This document shows positions 34,035 to 42,605 of a stretch of DNA of 64,000 nucleotides, piece after piece; within the stretch, counting starts at the first letter, position 1; each line of letters begins with the position of its first letter. The stretch spans positions 809,966 to 873,965 of the forward strand of contig CAVSLN010000001.1 of the NCBI GenBank assembly GCA_963728855.1. Reading direction: 5' to 3'. The DNA is from AC-43 sp963728855. Its GTDB lineage: Bacteria > Actinomycetota > Actinomycetes > Mycobacteriales > Micromonosporaceae. Made by a program: the position numbers and the translations under genes. Below the pieces are notes generated by a model. That model did not search any database, had not been told where the DNA came from, and saw only the letters and a list, made by a program, of their open reading frames with translations.

Positions 34035-35318
34035 GTGCGCAACCCGAGCGGCCCGCGGTCGGGTTCCCGGGCCGGTGGCCGGCCCTGGGGACCGGACGGG
34101 TTCTGGGGGCCGGACGGCCCGTGGGCCACCGAGCCGTGGGGGCCCGGGCAGTGGCGGCGGCGACCGCGGCGCTTCGCGGTGGTACGGCTGGCGCTGTTCG
34201 TGGGGATCGCCGAGCTGATCGGTACCCGGCTCGCGGCCGAGCACCAGGAGTCGGCCCACACCATCGACCGCTGGGCGGTGCTGATCCTCGTCGCCCTTCC
34301 CGTGGTGCTACTGCTCCGGCGCCGGTACCGGGTGCCGGTCGTCGCGGCCACGATCGGGCTCACCGTGGCGTACCTGCTGCTGCGGTACCCGTACGGGCCG
34401 GCCCTGCTGGCGCCGCTGGTAGCCGTGATCGGGGCGCTGCGCGTCGGGCACCGGGTGCCCGTGTGGGTGCTGGCCGGCGTGGGCTGGCTGGCGTACGTGG
34501 GGCTCGGTTGGCTGCCCGGCCTGTCCGACCACCTGCGCCGGCCCGGGCTCGGCGAGAGCCTGCTGGCCTTCGTCGGGGTGGTCGTGGCGCTGCTGCTCGG
34601 CGAGGCGACCCGGGTACAGACGCGGTACCTGGTCGAGCTGGCCCGCACCCGGGTGGAGCAGGCCCGTACGCGTGCCGAGCAGCAGCGCCGGCAGGACAGC
34701 GAGGAGCGGCTGCGCATCGCCCGGGAGCTGCACGACGTGCTCGGGCACCACCTGTCGCTGATCAGCGTGCAGGCCGGGGTCGGGCTGCACCTGATGGACG
34801 AGCAGCCGGAGCAGGCCCGTACCGCCCTGCTGGCGATCAAGCAGGCGAGCGCGGAGGCGCTGCGCGAGGTGCGGTCCGTACTGGGCGTGCTGCGCGCCGA
34901 GGACGAGCAGGCGCCCCGGGCCCCGGCGCCGAGCCTGGCGAACCTGACCGCGCTCGCCGACGAGGCCGGGGCCGGGGCCGTGGTGGAAGGGCAGCCGCGC
35001 GCGCTTCCGCCGGAGCTGGACCGGGCGGCGTACCGCATCGCGCAGGAGGCGCTGACCAACGTCCGCCGGCACGCCGGGGCGGAGGCCAGCGCGACGGTCA
35101 CGGTCAGCTACGAGCCGGCCGCGCTGCGGGTCGTGGTGGAGGACAACGGGCCGGGCGGCGAACCGGAGTCCGGTGCCGCGCCAGCTCCCGCAGTCGGGAA
35201 CGGGATCGCCGGGATGCGGGCCCGGGCCGTGGCGCTCGGGGGTACGCTCACCGCCGGTCCGGGGCCGGCCGGGGGGTTCCGGGTGGAGGCGCGGCTGCCG
35301 CTGAAGGGCGATACATGA
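34035..35318 (+). CDS. Two-component sensor histidine kinase (HisKA_3)
   Basis: 427 residues from GTG at 34035. An unusual N-terminus of WGPDGFWGPDGPWATEPWGP precedes five membrane helices, then a coiled region (RTRVEQARTRAEQQRRQDSE), the phosphoacceptor His in RIARELHDVLGHHLSLISVQ, and an ATPase domain (AYRIAQEALTNVRRHAGAEA, VEDNGPGG, GNGIAGMRARAVALGGTL). NarL-type kinase; the signal is unknown. Four-base overlap (ATGA) with the response regulator. Confidence 0.92.
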   Translation: MRNPSGPRSGSRAGGRPWGPDGFWGPDGPWATEPWGPGQWRRRPRRFAVVRLALFVGIAELIGTRLAAEHQESAHTIDRWAVLILVALPVVLLLRRRYRVPVVAATIGLTVAYLLLRYPYGPALLAPLVAVIGALRVGHRVPVWVLAGVGWLAYVGLGWLPGLSDHLRRPGLGESLLAFVGVVVALLLGEATRVQTRYLVELARTRVEQARTRAEQQRRQDSEERLRIARELHDVLGHHLSLISVQAGVGLHLMDEQPEQARTALLAIKQASAEALREVRSVLGVLRAEDEQAPRAPAPSLANLTALADEAGAGAVVEGQPRALPPELDRAAYRIAQEALTNVRRHAGAEASATVTVSYEPAALRVVVEDNGPGGEPESGAAPAPAVGNGIAGMRARAVALGGTLTAGPGPAGGFRVEARLPLKGDT

Positions 35319-35986
35319 TCAAGGTGCTGCTCGCCGACGACCAGGCGCTGGTCCGGGCCGGGTTCCGGGCGCTGCTGGACGCCCAGGAGGACATCGGGGT
35401 GGTGGGGGAGGCGGCGGACGGAGCCGACGCGGTACGGCTGGCCGCGCGGTACCGGCCCGACGTCGTACTCATGGATATCCGGATGCCCGGGCTCGACGGC
35501 CTGGAGGCGACCCGGCGCATCGCCGCCGACCCGGCCCTCGCCTCGGTACGGATCGTCATCCTCACCACCTTCGACCTCGACGAGTACGTGTTCGAGGCGC
35601 TGCGCGTCGGCGCCAGCGGCTTCCTCGTCAAGGACACCGAGCCGGTCGAGCTGCTTCGCGGCATCCGCGCGGTGGCCAGCGGCGACGCGCTGCTCTCGCC
35701 GGGCGTGACCCGCCGGCTGATCGCCGAGTTCGCCTCCCAGGCCCGGGCGCCGCACCCGCCCACCGAGCTGTCCGGCCTGACCGACCGGGAGCGTGAGGTG
35801 ATGGCGCTGGTCGGCGCCGGGCTGTCCAACGACGAGATCGCCGAACGGCTGGTGGTCAGCCCGGCGACCGCGAAGACCCATGTGAGCCGCGCCATGGTGA
35901 AGCTCGGCGCGCGCGACCGGGCGCAGCTGGTCGTGTTCGCGTACGAGGCCGGGCTGGTCCGGCCCGGCTGGCTGGGCCAGCCCTAG
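35315..35986 (+). CDS. LuxR/NarL-family response regulator
   Basis: 223 residues. Receiver: VLLADDQALVRAGFRALLDA (acidic pair), phospho-Asp in PDVVLMDIRMPGLDG, Thr in ILTTFDLDEYVFEAL and Lys in GFLVKDTEP. C-terminal LuxR HTH: LTDREREVMALVGAGLSNDE then IAERLVVSPATAKTHVSRAM. Partner of the kinase encoded just before. Confidence 0.93.
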   Translation: MIKVLLADDQALVRAGFRALLDAQEDIGVVGEAADGADAVRLAARYRPDVVLMDIRMPGLDGLEATRRIAADPALASVRIVILTTFDLDEYVFEALRVGASGFLVKDTEPVELLRGIRAVASGDALLSPGVTRRLIAEFASQARAPHPPTELSGLTDREREVMALVGAGLSNDEIAERLVVSPATAKTHVSRAMVKLGARDRAQLVVFAYEAGLVRPGWLGQP

Positions 35987-36042
35987 CTGGCGGGCGCAGC
36001 CGCGCTTTGGCGAGGCGAGCACGGCCGACGTGGATCAGCGCG

Positions 36043-36807
36043 TTACGCGTAGCACTTCCACGTGGTGGGGTCGGCCGGGTTGCCGACGACCGCGGTCGCG
36101 TTGGTGCGCAGGTAGCGCCACTTGCACACGTCCGCCGGCGTGAAGAGGAACCCGTCGTGCCCGGGCGAGCCCACGCAGACCCAGGTGCCGTCCTCCCGCA
36201 TGTGTACCCGGCCGGCCTTCTTGTAGGTGCAGTAGGCGGCCGGGTCGTTGGCGGTGAGGGTACCGAGCGCGCGGGGTGAGGAGGTGCGCCGCGGCGTCAG
36301 GGAGGCGGACGCGGGCGGCGCAGCGGCCGGGGAGGCCGACGGAGCGTCGACCGGTGTCGGGCTCGGGTACACCGAGGCCACCGCGGACGGTGGGGCGTGC
36401 GGGGGCGACGGCTTGGCCGAGCTGAAGCCGCCCAGCCCGAGGACCGTGACGACGGCGAGCGTACCGACGCCGAGCAGCGCGGCCACGAAAATTAACATGC
36501 CCCGCTCGCTCGGCGGCAGGGCCTCGCCCGGCTGCGGCCGGTGCGGCTCGGACTTCGGCTCGGGCTCCCGCTTGCCGGTGACGAAGGCCGGCAGCACCAC
36601 GGTCTCGTCCACGCCCCGCTGCTCGGACCGGGGCTGCGGGCCCGCTGCCGGCTCGTCCGGTGACGCGACGCTCGCCGGCCGGACCGCCGCCGAGGCGGTG
36701 ACCGGGGGCACCGGTGCGGCGGCCGTGGGTCCGGGCGGCTCGGGGTCGGTGCGCTGGCTGGGCACCTCGCTGCCCACCTGCTCGGCCCTGTCGTGCTGCA
36801 CGGACAC
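36043..36807 (-). CDS. Single-pass membrane protein with Pro/Ala-rich linker, unknown function
   Basis: 254 residues. A ~100-residue disordered acidic/Pro-rich cytoplasmic N-terminus (contains DETVVLPAFVTGKRE), one helix (MLIFVAALLGVGTLAVVTVL), a Pro/Ser/Ala-rich stalk, and a C-terminal ~65-residue domain with four Cys (AAYCTYKKAGRVH, TWVCVGSPGHDG, ADVCKWRYLRTNA, TWKCYA). The cysteines probably form two disulphides outside the cell. No family recognised. Confidence 0.7.
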   Translation of the reverse strand: MSVQHDRAEQVGSEVPSQRTDPEPPGPTAAAPVPPVTASAAVRPASVASPDEPAAGPQPRSEQRGVDETVVLPAFVTGKREPEPKSEPHRPQPGEALPPSERGMLIFVAALLGVGTLAVVTVLGLGGFSSAKPSPPHAPPSAVASVYPSPTPVDAPSASPAAAPPASASLTPRRTSSPRALGTLTANDPAAYCTYKKAGRVHMREDGTWVCVGSPGHDGFLFTPADVCKWRYLRTNATAVVGNPADPTTWKCYA

Positions 36808-36906
36808 GAACTCCTCCCAGTCCTACATTCGGTCGCCGACTCTACCCAACCTCGGCCCTCGCGCCACCGGCCCCGGCGTGCCGGGATGTGTGAGACGCTT
36901 CCGGTC

Positions 36907-38115
36907 GTGTCCGACATCGTTGTGTACGGGGCCCCGTGGTGCCCCGACTGCAAGCGTGCCAAGAAGTTCCTGGCCGAGCACCGGGTGCCGTACGAGTGGG
37001 TCGACATTGACCGGGTACCCGAGGGCCTCGCGTACGTCGAACGGCTACAGAACGGTGGCCGGACGATCCCGACCGTCGCCTTTCCAGACGGTAGTCACCT
37101 GATCGAACCGGGCAACGACGAGCTGGCCGCCAAGCTCGGCCTGCGGTTGGCGGCCGAGCGGGGCAGCTACGACCTGGTGATCGTGGGCGGCGGACCGGCC
37201 GGGCTGGCCGCGGCGATCTACGCCGCCCGGGAGGGCATCGAGGCGCTCGTCGTCGACAAGGCGGGGCTGGGCGGCCAGGCCGGGGTGACCGAGAAGATCG
37301 ACAACTACCCGGGCTTTCCGGAGGGGGTGCACGGCGGCGACCTGGCCGACCGGTTCGTCGCGCAGGCCCGCCGGTACGGGGTCGAGCTGCTCTCCGCGGT
37401 CGAGGTCACCGGCATGGGGCGCGAGGCCGACTGCGTCACGGTCACCTTCCGTACCGGGCAGGAGGTCACCGCGCCGGCCGTACTGGTGGCCACCGGCTCG
37501 ACGTACCGGCGGCTGGAGGTCCCGGGTGAGGACGACCTGATCGGCGCCGGGGTGCACTTCTGCGCGACCTGCGACGGGCCGTTCTACCGCGACGCCGAGG
37601 AGCTGCTGGTGATCGGGGGCGGCAACTCGGCGCTGGAGGAGGGGCTGTTCCTCGCCCAGTTCGCCAAGCGGGTACGGGTCGTCGCCCGGGGCCAGCTGGC
37701 CGGCTCCAAGGTGCTGGTGGAGAAGGTACGCAACCATCCGCAGTTCACCGTGCACACCGACACCGACATCCTCTCCTTCGCCGGCAACGGCGGCCGGCTC
37801 ACCGAGGTCGTGGCCCGCGACCGCGGCACCGGCGAGGAGTACCGGTGGACCCCGGCCGCCGCGTTCGTGTTCATCGGCCTCACCCCGAACACCGGCTGGC
37901 TGGACGGTGTGGTGGAGCGCGACCGGTGGGGCTTCGTGGTCACCGACGACACCTTCGCCACGTCACTTCCGGGGGTCTACTGCGCGGGCGACGTCCGGGC
38001 CCGGTCGACCAAGCAGCTTGGCGCGGCGGTCGGTGACGGGATCGCGGCGCTCATCGCCATCCGCTCCTTCCTTCAGCGGCACAGCGACATGCGGATCGTC
38101 GACGTCAACGCGTGA
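36907..38115 (+). CDS. Glutaredoxin-thioredoxin reductase fusion (FAD-dependent)
   Basis: 402 residues from GTG at 36907; an ATG at 36886 is an alternative and neither has a clear binding site. N-terminal mycoredoxin/glutaredoxin domain with active site APWCPDCKRAK and GGRTIPTVAFPDGS (about 1-80). Then thioredoxin reductase: FAD site DLVIVGGGPAGLAAAIYAAR, redox motif CATCDG in GVHFCATCDGPFYRD, NADPH site VIGGGNSALEEGLFL, and GVYCAGDVRARSTKQLGAAV. Electrons would pass from NADPH through the CATC pair to the fused CPDC domain. Such fusions occur in mycothiol-using actinomycetes. Confidence 0.88.
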   Translation: MSDIVVYGAPWCPDCKRAKKFLAEHRVPYEWVDIDRVPEGLAYVERLQNGGRTIPTVAFPDGSHLIEPGNDELAAKLGLRLAAERGSYDLVIVGGGPAGLAAAIYAAREGIEALVVDKAGLGGQAGVTEKIDNYPGFPEGVHGGDLADRFVAQARRYGVELLSAVEVTGMGREADCVTVTFRTGQEVTAPAVLVATGSTYRRLEVPGEDDLIGAGVHFCATCDGPFYRDAEELLVIGGGNSALEEGLFLAQFAKRVRVVARGQLAGSKVLVEKVRNHPQFTVHTDTDILSFAGNGGRLTEVVARDRGTGEEYRWTPAAAFVFIGLTPNTGWLDGVVERDRWGFVVTDDTFATSLPGVYCAGDVRARSTKQLGAAVGDGIAALIAIRSFLQRHSDMRIVDVNA

Positions 38116-39223
38116 GGACCCGGGGCGGCGGTCCTCGGGCCGGCGCGGCCCCAACGGCTCGGACACCCAGTCCCGGTCGCCGCTCCACAGCGCCGGTACC
38201 GCGTCGACCCGGCGGGCCAGGGCGTACCCGATCCGCTCGTAGTTGACCCGCCAGCCGCGGAAGTGCGGCCAGGACTGCTCGGCGGTCCGCTCGGTGATGA
38301 AGCCGGCCTCGACGACGTGGTCCACCGCGGCGGCGTACTCGTCGTAGGTGAGGCGGACCTCGTCGTCCGGGCGCGGGTCGGGGTTGAAGGGCAGTCGCAG
38401 GACCACCGGCTATGTCGCGCAGCGCGGTGAACCCGGAGCGCAGCATCAGCCGCGCCTGCGCGGCCGGGGCGGAGGTGGGGGCGAGCGCGAGCTGCATGGC
38501 CGCCGCGTCCATGACCGCGAGCAGGCTGACGATCCAGCTGCGGTACGGGCGGGGCGAGCGGAACGACAGCAGGACGGGGTAGTTGGCGTGGCTCTCGCCG
38601 ATGTCGGCGGCCAGCCGCTCCCAGCTCTGGTAGAGCCCGGCGAGCTGGTCCACCGTACCGACGAGGGCCTGGCGGGCGAGCAGCTCCGGACCCCAGGCGG
38701 GCTCGGCGGCGCGCGACTGCAGCAGGGTGACCTCGGTCTCCCGGCGGTTGTACGCGTTGTACAGCGACGGCAGGTACGAGATCTGCAGCGCGATCACCAC
38801 CGGACCGGTCACCGCGGCGAGGAAGTCGAGCAGCGTGAGGTTGCGGCCCTGGCCGGACGCGTACCCGAGGGTGAACATGCTGGAGCCGGCCTCCCGCAAC
38901 GAGGCCGGTAAGGACAGCCCGGAGACCGCGTACATGATCAGCCCGTACGCGACGAACAGGCCGGCCAGCCAGCACAGCAGCGTACCCACGAGCACGGTCG
39001 GGGCCAGCCAGGCGAGCAGCTTGTCGCGTGTCTCGTAGCCGCCGCCGAATGGCCGGGAGACCAGCACGAGCGTCCGGCGCAGGCCGCGCCACAGCAGGCG
39101 GGTCAACTTCGAGGCCAGTCCGCGCGGGACGACGATGTTGCGCAGGATGCTGCCGACCGTGGACAGCAGCAACGCCGCGCCGGCGATGCCGGAGACGAGC
39201 CTCATCTCCCCATCTTCGGCCAT
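38105..39223 (-). pseudogene. Channel-like multi-pass membrane protein, one frameshift
   Basis: ATG at 39223 behind GAGGCGG. MAEDGEMRLVSGIAGAALLL, then four to five helices including LLAWLAPTVLVGTLLCWLAG and a pore-loop-like SSMFTLGYASGQG (compare the TVGYG filter of K+ channels) before DFLAAVTGPVVIALQISYLP. A cytoplasmic helical domain follows. Near 38405 one base is inserted; the frame resumes VVLRLPFNPDPRPDDEV, then RLTYDEYAAAVDHVVEAGFI. The true stop is uncertain: with the shift the protein would run to 37963, overlapping the reductase gene antisense. Confidence 0.65.
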
Positions 39224-39332
39224 GATCCGCCTCGGGGTGACGTTCGGCGTTAAATAGACGTTCCAGAATGAACTTTCGGGTGGTCTCCTGGTAGTTGTCT
39301 GTGCTGTCCGCATCCGCTGCCGGAGGTTTTCC

Positions 39333-39867
39333 ATGCGTCGCCTGCTCGCCGTACTCACCCTCACCCTCGCGGGCGTGGTGGCCGGGGTGGCCGTTGCCAA
39401 CTCCGCCAGCGCCGTCACCATCGACCAGAAGCTCGCCCTGCTCTCGTCGTTCACCCACCGCGGCCAGCCAGGCGGCCTGGGCCGCGGCCCGCGACAACCA
39501 GGCCGCGTACGCCGACTACCACCTGGACTGGTCCATCGACTACTGCACCGACTCCCCCGACCAGCCGCTCGGCTTCGACTTCCGGATGCCGTGCGTCCGG
39601 CACGACTTCGGGTACGCCAACTACGCGCCGCTCGGGCTGTTGCCCGCCAACAAGGACCGGGTCGACACCGCCTTCTACTACGACCTCAAGGTCAAGTGCA
39701 CGAGCTACTCGGTGATCGTCCGGCCGGCCTGTTACAGCTTGGCGTGGACGTACTACCAGGCGGTACACAACTTCGGCACGATCGCCGTGAGCAAGGCGGA
39801 TCTCGACCGGGCGGCTGCCTACAAGGCGGCGCTGGAGGGCCAGGCCGCCGCTTCGGCGCACCGCTGA
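39333..39867 (+). pseudogene. Secreted phospholipase A2 (prokaryotic type), one frameshift
   Basis: ATG at 39333 gives a signal peptide (MRRLLAVLTLTLAGVVAGVA, cleavage near ANSASA) and ALLSSFTH; one inserted base near 39458 shifts the frame, which then reads AAWAAARDNQAAYADYHLDW, CTDSPDQPLGFDFRMPC and RHDFGYANYAPLGLLP. The C-(x)-SPD ... PCxRHDFGY segment holds the Ca-binding and catalytic His-Asp of streptomycete phospholipase A2. Four Cys form the two family disulphides. Complete apart from the indel. Confidence 0.78.
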
Positions 39868-39924
39868 TACCGTCCGGCGGCGCCGCCCGTGCCGGGGCGG
39901 CGCCGGCCGTGCGATGGTATCGGC

Positions 39925-40578
39925 GTGGTCAGCTCGCACCCGGCTGTGCTCGCCGGCGCCCGAGAGGCGCTCGGTCCGCTGCTGGACACCGAGCGGCGGG
40001 TGATGGTCGGCATCGTCGGGCCGCCCGCGGCCGGCAAGTCCACGCTGGCCGGTACGCTCGCCGCGACACTGCGCGCGGAGCTGGGCCCGCGAACCGCCGT
40101 GGCCGTACCGATGGACGGGTTCCACCTCGCCAACCCCGAGCTGGAGCGGCTCGGGCTGGCCAACCGCAAGGGCGCGCCGGAGACCTTCGACGCGGCCGGG
40201 TTCGTCCACCTGCTGGCCCGGCTGCGTACCCCCAACGACGGCGAGGTCGTTTACGCGCCGGAGTTCAACCGCGGGCTGAACGAGTCGATCGGCAGCGCCA
40301 TCCCGGTGCCGCCCGAGGTACGGGTCGTCGTCGTGGAGGGCAACTACCTGCTCTTACCCACTCCGCCGTGGTCGTCCGTACGGGACCTGCTGGACCTGGT
40401 GCTCTACGTCGACGTGGCCAGGCCGGCCCGTATCGACGCCCTGCTGCGCCGGCAGCGCTCCCGGGGACTGGACCGCTCGGCGGCCCGGGACTGGGTGTAC
40501 CGCAGCGACGAGGCCAACGCCGAGCTGATCGCGGCCACCCGGCACCTCGCCGACCGCGTCCTGGTACGGCCGCACTAG
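39925..40578 (+). CDS. P-loop kinase (nucleoside/fructose-transport kinase-like, PanK/PRK fold)
   Basis: 217 residues from GTG at 39925. Walker A GPPAAGKST in VMVGIVGPPAAGKSTLAGTL, substrate loop VAVPMDGFHLANPELERLGL and RKGAPETFDAAGF, Walker B-like VVVVEGNYLLL, lid LLRRQRSRGLDRSAARDW. This is the uridine kinase/pantothenate kinase-like family annotated nucleoside/nucleotide kinase family protein or FrcK-like. It phosphorylates a small alcohol; substrate unproven. Confidence 0.87.
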   Translation: MVSSHPAVLAGAREALGPLLDTERRVMVGIVGPPAAGKSTLAGTLAATLRAELGPRTAVAVPMDGFHLANPELERLGLANRKGAPETFDAAGFVHLLARLRTPNDGEVVYAPEFNRGLNESIGSAIPVPPEVRVVVVEGNYLLLPTPPWSSVRDLLDLVLYVDVARPARIDALLRRQRSRGLDRSAARDWVYRSDEANAELIAATRHLADRVLVRPH

Positions 40579-40624
40579 CGGGAGCGGGCACCGGAGCGAG
40601 GGCCCGACAGCCGCCTACCCGCGC

Positions 40625-40764
40625 ATGGTGGCCGCGCAAGCGGTCGCCGGGTTCGCGCTCACCGCGACCGATGTCGACTGGTCGGTGGGCGAGGGCTCCG
40701 GCCGAATGACGAGCCTGGCGGATCGCCGTACCATGGCCGCTACGACCGTCGGACCTGCGGCCTG
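40625..40764 (+). pseudogene. Possible remnant of an MDMPI (mycothiol-dependent) C-terminal domain
   Basis: A 46-codon frame contains GFALTATDVDWSVGEGSGRM, which resembles the C-terminal segment (L-ATD-DW--GEG) of maleylpyruvate isomerase-like mycothiol-dependent proteins. No N-terminal domain is present in the 200-base gap. The resemblance is short, so chance is possible. Confidence 0.25.
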
Positions 40765-40775
40765 ATGGGACTGGG

Positions 40776-41222
40776 ATGACGAGTGACCGGGTGCTCTACC
40801 AAGGCCGCTCCGGGGCGGGTACGGCAGAGATCTGCGTGACCACGAAATGGTGCACCGCTGGCGGCACGCGGTACCCGATCGCCGGCCTCGCCATGCTCGG
40901 CCTGCGCCGGGGCCCGCGCCACACGCGGGGCGGCCGGAAGGTGATCGGGTTGGTCGCCGTGACGGTCGTGCTCATCCTGGCCGCCCTCGCCATAGGCAGC
41001 GGCTGGACCAGGCAGATCTGGGTCGCGCTGGGCGCCGCCCTCGTCGCCACGGCCGCGGTCACCGCCCTGCCCGCGCTGCTCGGCCGCGCGCTGCACCGGC
41101 CGTACGAGATCTGGGCCCGGTACGAGGACACGCCGGTGCTCCTCTTCGTCACCGACGACGCGGAGCAGTACGGCCAGGTCGCCCGCGCACTGGTACGGGC
41201 CCGCGAGCTCGTCCAGGAGTGA
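40776..41222 (+). CDS. DUF6232-like two-helix membrane protein
   Basis: 148 residues, ATG start. A short N-terminal domain (VLYQGRSGAGTAEICVTTKW, RYPIAGLAMLGLRRGPRH), two membrane helices (VIGLVAVTVVLILAALAIGS and VALGAALVATAAVTALPALL), then a cytoplasmic end (PYEIWARYEDTPVLLFVTDD). This arrangement fits the DUF6232 family found in streptomycetes, of unknown function. Confidence 0.7.
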   Translation: MTSDRVLYQGRSGAGTAEICVTTKWCTAGGTRYPIAGLAMLGLRRGPRHTRGGRKVIGLVAVTVVLILAALAIGSGWTRQIWVALGAALVATAAVTALPALLGRALHRPYEIWARYEDTPVLLFVTDDAEQYGQVARALVRARELVQE

Positions 41223-41242
41223 GGCGTCGCTGTCGTTGCCGG

Positions 41243-42004
41243 TCAGGAGAAACGCTCGACGGTCACCGGGACGAGCCCTTGCCGACGCATCACCGTCGTC
41301 AGCCCACGCAGCAGCGGCCCGACGGCGTCGCCGGAGCTGCCACCCAGGTCGGCGGTCAGGTCGAGGCACCAGGCGACACCGGGGCCGACCCGGCGAAGGT
41401 CCCACGCGAAGGCGTCGTCGGCTACCCGCAGCGCAGCGGTGCCGATGACGCGGGCGCCTGGGTCAGCCGCGCCGTCGGAGATCCGCATCCGCCAGGCCGC
41501 CTGCAGGTTGGCCAGGCCGTCCGGGCGCAGGTCCCCGGCGAACAAGATCCGGTACACCCGCGTGTCCTGGTAACCGTCGGCCGCGTGGCCCGGGCGCAGC
41601 CGCAGTGGAGCCGAGGTCACCAACGGCACCCGGTCGAGGAAGTAGGTACGCAGCGTCTCCTCGTCGGGCAGCGCACCCCCGCCGAGCTGACGGTAGGCGG
41701 TCTGCGCCTCCTGGCGTCCAGTCGCGACGACCCGGGCGCGCAGGTCCGGATCGGCGCGCATGCTCCGGCTGACGGACGCCGAGCTGAACCAGCCGCCACT
41801 CCCCGGCGTCCAGCCGGCGCTGTCCAGCCCGACCGCGGAGAAGTCCTCGGCGAGCACGAACTCCTCGACGACGATCCCATCCGCCCGAGCTGGCGGCTCG
41901 CCGTCTCCGGTCTCCGGAAGGATCAGGTAGTAGTCCAGCGTCTGCGGTGCGGGCGCGCGGACGGTTGCCGCCGTGTCCGCGAGCCGGCGCAGGTCCGTGG
42001 TCAT
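41243..42004 (-). CDS. Hypothetical protein, no family recognised
   Basis: 253 residues from ATG at 42004, chosen for GAGAGGAG nine bases upstream. Soluble, mixed alpha/beta, with DYYLILPETGDGEPPARADG, GWTPGSGGWFSSASVSRSMR and a C-terminal GVAWCLDLTADLGGSSGDAV. No membrane segment or catalytic motif is apparent. Last gene of the long minus-strand run. Confidence 0.65.
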   Translation of the reverse strand: MTTDLRRLADTAATVRAPAPQTLDYYLILPETGDGEPPARADGIVVEEFVLAEDFSAVGLDSAGWTPGSGGWFSSASVSRSMRADPDLRARVVATGRQEAQTAYRQLGGGALPDEETLRTYFLDRVPLVTSAPLRLRPGHAADGYQDTRVYRILFAGDLRPDGLANLQAAWRMRISDGAADPGARVIGTAALRVADDAFAWDLRRVGPGVAWCLDLTADLGGSSGDAVGPLLRGLTTVMRRQGLVPVTVERFS

Positions 42005-42097
42005 CGCCGCACACTCCTCTCGGGGGTACCGGCCCGACCTCCCGAGCATTCTCGACCCCGGCCGCCCGTGCAGGCGCGCGACTCGCCGGCTCACCGG

Positions 42098-42544
42098 TCA
42101 GCTGCCCGCCGGCGATGGAGGGAACCGGGCGACGTAGCGCCTCTGCCAGGGCGTCTCAACGGCGCGCGGGTCGTAGTGGTGCCGGACGAAGGCGACGGCC
42201 TGGTTCGCCGGTACCCCGTCGATGACCGCGAGGCAGGCCAGGGCGGTACCGGTCCTTCCGCGGCCGCCACCGCAGGCAATCTCCACGCGCCCGGTCTGCG
42301 CGCGTACCCAGGCTTCGTGCAGGACCTCGCGTGCGCGTGCCTGGTCGGCGGGCAGCCAGAAGTCCGGCCAGCGCAACCATCGGCTCTCCCACGCGACCGT
42401 CGGCGGGGTCCTGCCGAGCAGGTAGACGGCGAAGGTCGGCGTCGGTCCGCGGGGCAGCGGCCGCCGTAGCCCGCGGCCCCTGACGAAGCGGCCGGATGGC
42501 AGCCGGAGCACGCCAGCTCCAACGGGATCCCACGACTCGGCCAC
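42098..42544 (-). CDS. Dual-specificity/tyrosine phosphatase-like protein
   Basis: 148 residues from GTG at 42544. The P-loop VEIACGGGRGRTGTALACLA matches the C-x5-R signature of protein tyrosine phosphatases (Cys nucleophile, Arg, Thr), and RWPDFWLPADQARA may supply the general-acid Asp. Small actinobacterial phosphatases of this type are annotated protein-tyrosine phosphatase family. Soluble. Substrate unknown. Confidence 0.78.
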   Translation of the reverse strand: MAESWDPVGAGVLRLPSGRFVRGRGLRRPLPRGPTPTFAVYLLGRTPPTVAWESRWLRWPDFWLPADQARAREVLHEAWVRAQTGRVEIACGGGRGRTGTALACLAVIDGVPANQAVAFVRHHYDPRAVETPWQRRYVARFPPSPAGS

Positions 42545-42605
42545 CCGGCCACCGTACGCGTGAGGGGCTGGAGCGCGGCCCGCGTCCGGGCGCCTCGCTG
42601 GCCAG

